This document shows, piece by piece, positions 50,727 through 60,300 of a DNA stretch of 64,000 nt. Both the position numbers and the translations under genes were made by a program. Source of the stretch: Herpetosiphon aurantiacus DSM 785 (GTDB lineage: Bacteria; Chloroflexota; Chloroflexia; Chloroflexales; Herpetosiphonaceae). Location: the NCBI GenBank assembly GCA_000018565.1, contig CP000875.1, forward strand, positions 4,913,199 through 4,977,198. The letters are read 5' to 3'. How positions within the stretch are numbered: position 1 is the first letter of the stretch; each line of letters begins with the position of its first letter. Under the pieces are notes generated by a model that was given only the letters and a program-made list of their open reading frames with translations, was not told the DNA's origin and made no database searches.

Positions 50727-51139
50727 TTAAAAACACTCAGCAGAGCTAATTAGCTGTGACACTCTTAGATAAAAGCCTCTCTAATGTCTGCTCATTAAAC
50801 TATGAAATACTTACAATGATCATAACCTTCTGGAATCTATAAAAAAGCTTATCAATTAAATCGTGACCACATCAGATAGTACAGCGGTAGGGGTATGAAG
50901 GATGTCTTCCTAGCCTCCATACCCCTACCGTTGCCGAAAGTCGCGTATTCTCCGCTAGTTAGCAACTCTAACTATTCGTTGAGGTGGGCTATGACATACT
51001 GTGCATCCATGAGCAGGATTCGTGCTCCTCGGGCGGGATTCCAAGCGGCGGTGGTTCGTTCATGCGGCTATCGTATCATTCCTGGCAAGGGGTCTGAACG
51101 CTTACTTATTTTTGAGTTTTTGCCCCAATCAATACTATG
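50727..51139. other. Gap with a strong 13-bp hairpin, no supported gene
   Basis: CGGTAGGGGTATG (50,885-50,897) and its exact complement (50,918-50,930) enclose a 20-base loop with an inner GAAG/CTTC. AGCTAATTAGCT at 50,744-50,755 is a perfect palindrome. An open frame of 82 codons (50,895-51,143) overlaps the hairpin and resembles nothing I know. Composition changes from AT-rich to about 50% GC at 50,885, so a boundary between DNA segments may lie here. Confidence 0.4.
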
Positions 51140-51168
51140 TTGACACGTACTATCACCTATGGTAGGAT
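51140..51168 (+). promoter_or_regulatory. Probable promoter of the polyketide operon
   Basis: A consensus TTGACA (51,140-51,145) is followed after 17 bases by TAGGAT (51,163-51,168). It points at the biosynthetic genes. Confidence 0.55.
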
Positions 51169-51559
51169 AGCGCAGGTCAAAACTAGTTGGTTCTATTACC
51201 TAGATCACCACTACTCCACTATTTGGTACGTATTTCATCTCCTCACCACTCTACCTTTGCGATTGATAGCAAGCATTGAGCATTGATGTGCCTGCTACTT
51301 CACTCAAGTGATGTGAGATTTTGATTTAATGAGTGATTTCATCTTTGAGTAATATTTTGCAGCCTCTATTTTGACTCCAACGGTATGCTTAATCAAATCT
51401 TAATTGATATGTCATAAACCCAGAATACCATAACGATAATCTACAACTTAAGTGAATATTTGTTTTACTCGTTTGGGTATTCAACGCTTTTACTCAGCGC
51501 CTCTACGAGATAATCAACGACGATATGCTGATTTAGAATCTTAGTAGTAGAGATTTTTC
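51169..51559 (+). other. Long AT-rich leader before the biosynthetic genes
   Basis: 390 bases without a supported gene. A symmetrical TCACTCAAGTGA lies near 51,303-51,314 and could be an operator. I recognise no riboswitch. Confidence 0.3.
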
Positions 51560-52096
51560 ATGGAAAACGGGTTACAACAATCAATCGACATGGCCGTACT
51601 GAACCCTCTTGAACGCATCCTTCTCATCACCGACGGTACGGTTACTGAAATTTTGCAAGCTTACTACCGCGAACCTATCAACTTGATTAAGCTTTCCGAG
51701 AAGATATCCACGAACCGCGATATCGATCTTTTAGATGTTCGCGCCGGCGAGGAAGTCTTAGAGCGCCAGATCCTGTTGCAAGGACGCGACAGCGGCAGGA
51801 CGTATATCTATGCGGAGTCGCTCATTGCGATCGAAAAGTTCGACGATGAGCTGCGAGCGAGCATGCGCGATACATTGCTGAACTCAAATCTGCCGCTTGG
51901 ACGCCTCTGGTTGGATCATCGGCTAGAAACGTTCAAAGAAATGGTTTCCCAACGCCAGGAAAAAGCTCACAACCTTTGCTCGATCTTTGATATCTCCAAT
52001 GATCATCACGTTGTGTTGCGCACATACCGCGTTTTCTCACGGAAGAAAAAAATTATGCTTATCACGGAGATGTTCCCGCTGAACTACCTGGACTAA
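51560..52096 (+). CDS. Chorismate pyruvate-lyase family (4-hydroxybenzoate synthase)
   Basis: 178 residues; a weak GTAGAGA site precedes the ATG. It belongs to the family of Rv2949c of Mycobacterium (DUF98), which converts chorismate to 4-hydroxybenzoate and pyruvate. Matching segments are LERILLITDGTVTEILQAYY, VLERQILLQGRDSGRTYIYA followed by ESLIAIEKF, LPLGRLWLDHRLETFKEM, and RTYRVFSRKKKIMLITEMFP. It is not the E. coli UbiC type. Its place directly before an aryl-AMP ligase says that the product primes the polyketide. It is cytoplasmic. Confidence 0.88.
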   Translation: MENGLQQSIDMAVLNPLERILLITDGTVTEILQAYYREPINLIKLSEKISTNRDIDLLDVRAGEEVLERQILLQGRDSGRTYIYAESLIAIEKFDDELRASMRDTLLNSNLPLGRLWLDHRLETFKEMVSQRQEKAHNLCSIFDISNDHHVVLRTYRVFSRKKKIMLITEMFPLNYLD

Positions 52097-52176
52097 CCAG
52101 CGGCCTTCTATCGGCTTAATCGCTTCGCGTTGTTGAAGACGCGTTCTACGACGCTGTCTGTGTGCAAGGAAGATGT

Positions 52177-54300
52177 ATGTCTGAGGCTTTTATCCAAACG
52201 ACATCGACGAAATATCCCCAGAAAACCGCAGTTATTGATGGACCCAGACGTATAACCTACGAGCAACTTGCCGCTTCCATCGGTTCATTCGCCAATGAAC
52301 TGACTGCGGCCGGGGTTACTGAAGGCGAAAGCATCGCCTTGGTGCTACCAAATTGCGCGGAGTTTGTCATCGGCTTTTACTCCACCCTGCATATCGGCGC
52401 GGTTGTTTTGGCACTCAATCCTCTGTTGAAGCACAACGAGATCAACTACTATCTTGCCGATGCCCAGGCCAGGGTTATTCTCACTACCAAGCTGTACATG
52501 GGCATGTGCCGCGAGATCGTCGCCGCAGCTGGCCGCTCAATCGAAATCATTGCCCTGGATGGTGTGCTGGAGGGTTCCCGCGCTGCCGCATCGGAACGCG
52601 CCGCGCCCGCGGCTGCCGACCCGCATCGGCCAGCGTTGTTTCAGTATTCCTCTGGTTCGACCGGGCGCCCGAAAAAAGTGATGCGCACCTATGGCAATCT
52701 GTGTGCCGAGGGTGATAATTTTACCGCCACTGTCGGTATGACCCACGACGATGTGATTTTGTGCCTGGTTCCGCTTTTTCATGCCCACGGGCTGGGCAAT
52801 TGCTTGCTGGCTGCCACCATGGTCGGAGCAACCCTAGTGATTTTGGAGCAGCCGATGGACGGAAATGCTGTTGTCGACATGCCCTTTATCGCCCGTTGTG
52901 CCAGAGTCTTCGAGCTGATCGAAATCGAGCGGGTTAGCGTTTTGCCCGGCGTCCCCTATGTGTTTAGCGCACTCAGCAGTGCACAGGTGGGCTTCGAGCC
53001 TGCGCTGGGATCGCTGCGTTTGTGTTTTTCCGCCGGCAATTTCTTGACCAGGGATGTGTTCGACGCCTTCCTGGACCGCTTTGGCATTGCCATCAAGCAA
53101 CTCTACGGCTGTACCGAGGCGGGATCGGTCACCATCAACCTTGAGGATGATCCGAGCCTCGCCGCCAGCGTGGGGCTGCCGATACGCAATGTTGAACTCC
53201 ATATCTGCGATGAGCAAAAAAACCGGCTCGCGCCCGACGCCATCGGCGAAATAGCTTTCAAAAGCCCCATGCTGACCAGCGGCTATGTCGGCCTGGAAGA
53301 CATCAACCGGGACATGTTTCGCGATGGCTTTTTCTTCACCGGGGATCTCGGCAGGCTTGATGAGGCCGGGCGCTTGACCATCACCGGTCGCAAAAAAATT
53401 TTTATCGATGTCGGCGGCAGGAAGGTCGATCCCCTGGAGATCGAGGATGTCCTGCTAACGCATCCCCGGGTCAAGGAAGCGGTCGTCGTCGGCATCAAGG
53501 CGCCCTATGGCGGCGAGTTTGCCAAGGCTGTGGCCGTGCTGGACGGCGAATGCACCCAGACGGAGCTCCTCCAGTATTGCAAGGACCGCTTGGCCGACTT
53601 CAAAGTCCCGCGCATGATTGAATTCCGCAACGAGATTCCAAAAAGCCCCCTCGGCAAAATTTTACGCAAAAATCTGGTTGATGACTCAGCCGTGGCGGAG
53701 GTTGAAGCCCTTGGATCAACCCTGAGCCAGCACATGCGATCCACTTCGTCTAGGGAACAGCGCCTTTCGCTGGCCAAGCAATGCGTGCGCCAGCAGATTG
53801 CCCGCATCTCGGGTCTTGATGTCGCCCAGATCGGCCTTTCGAACGCCCTCAGCGACTTCGGGCTTGATTCGGCGCGGGCGATTGAATTGCAGATGTCCCT
53901 GGAGAATCTGATGGGTGCGGGTTTATCGGCCACGATGGTGTGGCAATATCCCGATCTGGACTCGTTGAGCGGGTATCTGGTGGATATTGTTGACGCGCAG
54001 ACGGCGGGCGCCGATCCCGCAGCCGTGCCGGATCGGGCGGCCGCGCCGCCGGCCGCTCGCCCCTCCGCTATCCAGGCGATCGACGACCTTTCAGATGATG
54101 CCATTGAGGCGCTTTTGCGTTCACAGGTCGATGGCATCCTCCAGCCGCAGAACACGACAAACGCCCATACCATCCCCGGTTTGAATGAGGGTGACTCGGC
54201 GGGTATTGATCGGCTTGCCCAACTTTCCGACGAGGATGTCACCGATCTGCTGCTCAAGGAATTCGCACGACTAAGCCGAACCGGCCAACCTGAAGCATAG
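52177..54300 (+). CDS. FadD22-like aryl-AMP ligase fused to an aroyl carrier protein
   Basis: 707 residues from the ATG at 52,177 (GGAAG five bases upstream). Mycobacterial FadD22, which activates 4-hydroxybenzoate and loads it on its own carrier domain, has about the same size and domain order. Adenylation domain about 1-510: phosphate loop FQYSSGSTGRPKK, YGCTEAGSV, FFTGDLGRLDEAGRLTITGR, and the lysine in SPLGKILRK. Carrier domain about 545-625 with the phosphopantetheine serine in DFGLDSARAI. The C-terminus holds two copies of a short helical motif, LSDDAIEALLRSQ and LSDEDVTDLLLKE. A 91-base gap separates it from the PKS gene. Confidence 0.88.
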   Translation: MSEAFIQTTSTKYPQKTAVIDGPRRITYEQLAASIGSFANELTAAGVTEGESIALVLPNCAEFVIGFYSTLHIGAVVLALNPLLKHNEINYYLADAQARVILTTKLYMGMCREIVAAAGRSIEIIALDGVLEGSRAAASERAAPAAADPHRPALFQYSSGSTGRPKKVMRTYGNLCAEGDNFTATVGMTHDDVILCLVPLFHAHGLGNCLLAATMVGATLVILEQPMDGNAVVDMPFIARCARVFELIEIERVSVLPGVPYVFSALSSAQVGFEPALGSLRLCFSAGNFLTRDVFDAFLDRFGIAIKQLYGCTEAGSVTINLEDDPSLAASVGLPIRNVELHICDEQKNRLAPDAIGEIAFKSPMLTSGYVGLEDINRDMFRDGFFFTGDLGRLDEAGRLTITGRKKIFIDVGGRKVDPLEIEDVLLTHPRVKEAVVVGIKAPYGGEFAKAVAVLDGECTQTELLQYCKDRLADFKVPRMIEFRNEIPKSPLGKILRKNLVDDSAVAEVEALGSTLSQHMRSTSSREQRLSLAKQCVRQQIARISGLDVAQIGLSNALSDFGLDSARAIELQMSLENLMGAGLSATMVWQYPDLDSLSGYLVDIVDAQTAGADPAAVPDRAAAPPAARPSAIQAIDDLSDDAIEALLRSQVDGILQPQNTTNAHTIPGLNEGDSAGIDRLAQLSDEDVTDLLLKEFARLSRTGQPEA

Positions 54301-54391
54301 CCAGCGGGGTCGCCCGAGCGACGATGCGGGCGTGCCTGGGGATCGTTGTGCTTCGGGGTGTAACTAATGAAGCAACAAAGGGGATAACGCG

Positions 54392-57300
54392 ATGGTCGAT
54401 GACCAGCAACCACTTGATAGCCTCTCGATTGAGAAACGTTCGCTGCTTGCGCTGCGCCAGATGCAGGCACGCATCGATGCCTTGGAAGAAGCGAAAAACG
54501 AACCGATCGCGATCATCGGGATGGGATGTCGCTTTCCGAGCGGCGCGAATGATCCCGAGGCATTCTGGGAGTTGCTTGTTTCCGGCACCGATGCGATTAG
54601 CGAGATCCCAGCCAGCCGCTGGGACGCCGATGCGCTGTATGACCCCAACCCCGAAACGCCGAACAAGGCCGCCAGCCGCTGGGGCGGTTTCCTCGATCAG
54701 GTCGACGGCTTTGACGCCGCCTTTTTCGGTATCTCGCCGCGCGAAGCGCTGAAGATGGATCCTCAGCAGCGGCTTTTGCTTGAAGTGGCTTGGGAAGCGC
54801 TCGAACGGGCCAACCAGCCGGTGGGGAAATTGGCCGGTAGCCGGTCGGGCATCTTTGTGGGAATCTCCAACAACGATTACTTTCACATGCAGCTCGATGG
54901 CGCCCCGATATCGGACGCCTACCTTGAGACCGGCAACCGCAATAGCTTTGCGGCCGGTCGACTGGCATACTTGCTGGATTTTCGCGGCCCGGCCCTATCA
55001 ATTGACACCGTCTGCTCGTCATCGCTGGTGGCCGTGCACATGGCCTGCCAAAGCCTGCGCACCGGCGATTGCACGCTGGCCCTGGCCGGCGCGGTCAACC
55101 TTGTCCTGTCGCCGCTGGTGACGATGATGGCCTCACGCTGGGGCATGATGGCCGCCGACGGGCGCTGCAAAACCTTTGACTCGCGGGCCAACGGCTTTGT
55201 ACGCAGCGAAGGCTGCGGAATTGTTGCCCTCAAACGCCTTTCCGATGCGCAAGCGGCGGGCGATCCTATTCTGGCGGTTATTCGCGGCTCTGCGGTCAAC
55301 CAGGATGGCCACTCGGCCGGCATGACCGCGCCCAATGGACAGGCGCAGAAGGCCCTGATCCGCCAGGCTCTCCAGAACGCGGGCATCTCGCCCGATGCGA
55401 TCAGCTATGTCGAGGCGCACGGCTCGGGGACGGCCCTGGGTGACCCGATCGAGGTCGAAGCGCTGGCTTCGGTGATTGGGCGTCCACGCCCCGACGGCAG
55501 ACCGTGCATCCTCGGAGCTGTCAAGACCAACATCGGTCACCTGGAAACGGCGGCGGGCATGGCCGGACTGATCAAGACCATCCTGGCCCTGCGCAACGAG
55601 CGGATTCCGGCGAACCTGCACTTCGAAGCCCTCAACCCGCGCATCTCCCTCGCCGGGACGCGGCTTGTGTTGGCGACCGAGGGCGCACAATGGCCGGCCG
55701 GCGATCAGCCCCGCTACGCCGGAGTCAGCGCCTTTGGGCTGAGCGGCACCAACGCCCATCTGATCCTTGAAGAAGCGCCCAGGCCGGCGCAAGCGCCGCA
55801 GAAACCGGCGGACGGAGAGGATGCGCTGTATCTGCTGCCGCTTTCGGGCCGGAGCCAGCGCGCGCTTAGCCAACTGGCCGAGCGCTATCGGCGCCTGCTG
55901 ACCGCCCAGGCCGGGCCGGCTTTGCCTGGAATCGCCTATACCGCAGCGACCCGGCGCGACCACCATTCGCACCGCCTGGCGGTCTTTGGCCGGGACAAGC
56001 GCGAAATTGCCGACCAGCTGTCCGCCTTTCTGGCCAACCAGAGCTGCGCCCAGGTAGCGGTCGGTGAGATCGAGCCGGATGTCCATGATCGCCTAGTATT
56101 TGTGTTTCCCGGGCAGGGCTCCCAATGGATCGGCATGGGCCGCGAGCTGTGGGAACGCGAACCGGCGTTTCGCGCCGCCATCGCTGCCTGCGACAGCGCC
56201 TTCCGCGACTACGCCGACTGGTCACTGATCGATGTCCTGACCAATCCCGATGCCAGGATCGAGGAAATCGACGTGTTGCAGCCGACCTTGTGCGCCATCC
56301 AGATCAGCATCGCGGCCCTGTGGGAGTCGTGGGGTGTCAAGCCAAAGGCGGTTGTGGGCCACAGTATGGGCGAGGTCGCGGCGGCCTATGTCGCCGGGAT
56401 CCTGAGCCTGTCCGACGCCGCCAGGATCATATGCCGGCGCAGCTGGCTGCTGCGGCGCATCCGTGGCAAAGGCGCGATGCTTATGGCCGAGATCACCCTG
56501 GATCAGGCGCGTGAGGCGATTGAGCCGCATGGCGGCGCAGTTTCGATCGCCGTCAACAATAGCTCGCGCTCGATCGTGCTGGCTGGCGAAACCGCCGCCT
56601 TGGAATATATCCGCGCCGATCTTGACAGCCAGCAGGTGTTCTGCCGCTGGGTGAAAGTTGACGTTGCCTCGCACAGCCCGCAGGTCGACTCGCTGCTCGA
56701 CGATTTGGCTGCCGAGCTGGTTCCGCTGGCGCCTGGGGCGGCGCACACGCCCTTTTACTCAACGGTCAGCGAGACAGTCTGTGCGGGTCCGGAGCTTGGC
56801 GCCGCGTATTGGGTGCGTAACCTGCGGGAGCCGGTGATGTTCGGACCCACGATCCAGCGGCTTGTTGATGCAAACCACAGTGTGTTCTTGGAGATCAGCC
56901 CGCACCCGATCCTGCTTCCGAGCATCACCCAGGGTCTCCAGGAGCGGGGTGGCGCTGGCAAGGCCCTCGCTTCCCTCCAGCGTGATACGTCGGAGCGGCA
57001 GGCGCTTTTTGAGACCCTGGCCAAGCTTCATGTGCTCGGCTTCCCGCTTGCCTGGGACGCCCGTCTGCCAGGACCTCGCTCCGAAGTGGCCCTGCCGACG
57101 TATCCCTGGCAACGTGAGCGCTTCTGGATCGACATGCCGCTCAGCGCGACTCCAGGCGGAGGGCGCGCCGGGTGGAGCCAAAGCAGCGCCAAGAGCCACG
57201 TCCTGCTAGGCACGCGGGTTCAGGTGGCGACGACTCCGGATACTTGGGTATGGGAGAACGTACTGGATCTGAAGCAGATGCCCTATCTGGCTGAGCATCA

Positions 57301-60300
57301 GGTGCAGGATATCGTGGTGCTGTCGGCGTCGGCATATATCGAGATTGCGTTTGCGGCTGCGCGGGCCGTGTTCGACGCGGGCAACCATATGATTGGTGAC
57401 ATGCGGCTGCTGCATATGCTGGTGCTCAGCGAAGACGAACCGGTGAGCACCCAGGTGGTGCTGACGGTTGACGGCCCGACGGCGGGCACGGTTCGCATCT
57501 TCAGCCATTCCAGGGCCGATGAAGAAGGCGACGGCGAGTGGACGCTCCACGCGGCGGCGCTGATCAAACGGGCGGTTGAAGAGCAGGAAGCCGGCCCGGA
57601 GGTCGCGCTTGCGCTTCACGCCATCAAAGCCCGTCTTCCGGAGACAATCAGCGGCGAGGCACACTATCGGGCCATGGCGGCGCACGGCCTGGTTTATGGC
57701 CCGCGATTCCGCGGACTACGCCAAATTTGGCGCAGTCCGCGCGAGGCGCTGGCCCAGGTTGAGATTGCCGACGAAGTGCTTGGCTCTACCGCCGCCTACG
57801 GCTTCCACCCTGGGCTGCTCGACTCATGTTTGCAAACGCTGAGCGCCATTCTTTACCAGGGCGCCGAGACGGCCGATGCTATGCCACACCTTCCGGTTGG
57901 GATCCACCATATCCGGCAGTTTCAGCCGCTTCCCAAGGGTCCAATCTGGGTACACACCCAGATTGGCAATGGCGACGATGCGGGCCTGAACTCGCCTTAC
58001 GGTTATATCGAGCTGCTTGATCTCCAAGGACAGCCGATCCTGCGGCTGGATAACCTACGCTTGCAACGGATCGAGCCGACTGGCACGGCCATGCCGCTGG
58101 ATAAAATCAGCCAGTGGTTCTACGGTGTTGAGTGGAAATCCCAGCCCCAGCCCCAGCCTCAGCCGCTGACGGAAACTGGCACATGGATTATTTTTGCCGA
58201 CCAGCAGGGCTTGGGCGCGGAATTGTACGACCGCTTGATCGCACAAGGGCAGTCGCCGATTCTAGTCGTCGACGCGGCTGCGCCGGTGGTGCGGCCAAAC
58301 ACCCACCGCATCGATCCGAGCGACCCCCAGTCCTACATTGATCTCTTTCGCCGCGCCGATAAGCCTGGCAACCCGCCGTGCCGGGGCGTGATCCACCTGT
58401 GGAGCCTTGACATGGAACCCGGCGGTGATCCGCTGACGGCGCCAGCCGAGCGTGGATGGGCCAGCTCCCTGTTGCTTATCCAGGCCCTGCTCCAAACCGG
58501 GCTGCGGCCCCGCCTGTGGCTGGTGACCAGAAACGGCCAGGCCCTGGGTAGCTACGACAATCCGATCAGCGTGGCGCAGACGCCGCTGTGGGGCCTTGGC
58601 CTGACGATCGCCCACGAGCATCCGGAACTGCGCTGTAGCCGCATCGACCTGGCTCTAGAGGTGCTGCCCGCCGAAGCCAACATGCTGCTGACTGAGCTGA
58701 CCGCTGCGGCCTTTGAGGAGCAAGTCGCCCTGCGCTCCCACGGGCGCTATGTCGCCCGCCTGGTCCCCTGGGCCGCGTCCGCCGAGCATAGCGAACCCGA
58801 GAGCTTGGCCGGTGAGCAGCCGTTTGAACTGGAAATGGCGAAAGCCGGTGTGTTCGATCTGATCAAGTTCCGGGCACTTGAGCGAGTGGCCCCCGGTCCG
58901 AGCGAGGTGGAGATCGAAGTAGAAGCCGCCGGCCTGAATTTCCACGACGTGTTGCTGGCGCTGGATGTCATCCGCGACTTGGAGGACGAAGATATCCCGC
59001 GGCTCGGCAGCGAGCACGCCGGTCGGATCGTCGCCGTTGGTTCCGACGTAACCGACCTGTATGTCGGGCAGGAAGTCATCGCCCTGGCCAACGGCCAGCT
59101 GGGCACCCATATCATCACCCGACAAGAATTGGTAGTTCCCAAGCCGGCCTGGCTCAGCTTTGCCGAGGCGGCGACCATCCCGGTGGTTTTTTTGACCGCC
59201 TATTACGGACTGTATCATCTGGCCAGGCTCGCGCCCGGCGAGCGGGTCTTGATCCATTCGGCGGCGGGTGGGGTTGGCCTGGCGGCTATCCAGCTCGCGC
59301 AGCTGCGCGGCGCTGAAATCTTCGCCACCGCAGGTAGCTTGGAGAAACGGTCCCACCTGCGCGCGCTCGGCATCCAGCACGTCTTTGACTCGCGCTCGCT
59401 GGCCTTCGTTGAGTCGATCCGGGCCATAACCCACGGCGAAGGCGTTGACGTGATCCTTAACTCGCTGGCCGGCGATTTTATCCCGGCCAGCCTTGGCCTG
59501 TTGCGCGACCACGGCCGTTTTATTGAGCTAGGCAAGCGCGATTACTACCAAAACCGCCAGTTTGGCCTTAAGCCCTTCCTTAAGAATCTCTCGTTCACCC
59601 TGCTTGACTTGCACGGCATCGTCGAGCAGCGGCCCGGCCAGATCAAGGGATTACTGGCGGAAGTGCTCGGCCTGCTAGAAGCAAAGAAAATCCACACGCG
59701 GCTGCATCAAGTCGTGCCGCCCCGCCGCATCGCCGACGCGTTGCACGCTATGGCCCAGGGCAAGCACATCGGCAAATTCGCGGTGTCCTTCGCCGAGCGT
59801 GCGCACACCCCGATTGTTTTCAAGTCGGCCACCTCCCTACCAATCTCTCCCAACGCCACGTATGTCGTGACCGGCGGGCTGGGCGGGGTCGGCCTGACTG
59901 TTGTCGAGTGGCTGGTCGATCAGGGTGCGCGGCATGTGGCGTTGATCGGCCGCAGCGCGCCCAGTGCGGCTGCCGCCAGAACCATCCGTGGGCTGGAGGA
60001 GTGCGGGGCGCAGATCGCGGTGCATCGCGCCGATGTCGCAGTCCGCGCCAACTTGGTCGATGTCTTCGCCGAGATCAGGACATCCATGCCGGAAGTGCGC
60101 GGCGTTATCCATGCGGCCGCGGTACTTGAGGATGCGGTGCTCGACTGCCTCGACCGCCAACGCTTCGAGACAGTCCTGGCCCCCAAGGTCGCGGGCGGTT
60201 GGCACCTCCACGAGATTTCGCTCAGCCTTCCGCTGGACTTCTTTGTTCTGTTCTCGTCGGCCGCCTCGCTGATTGGTTCGCCGGCGCAGGGCAACTACGC

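Noticed and set aside
50895-51143. 82-codon frame as a gene
   Set aside because: Its start lies inside a strong hairpin stem, there is no ribosome binding site and nothing recognisable in the product.
53505-54470. Long minus-strand open frame opposite the ligase gene
   Set aside because: It is a by-product of GC-rich codon use; the plus strand has clear domains and no ribosome binding site supports the antisense frame. The same applies to the antisense frames at 55,133-56,086, 58,655-59,512 and others in the PKS genes.
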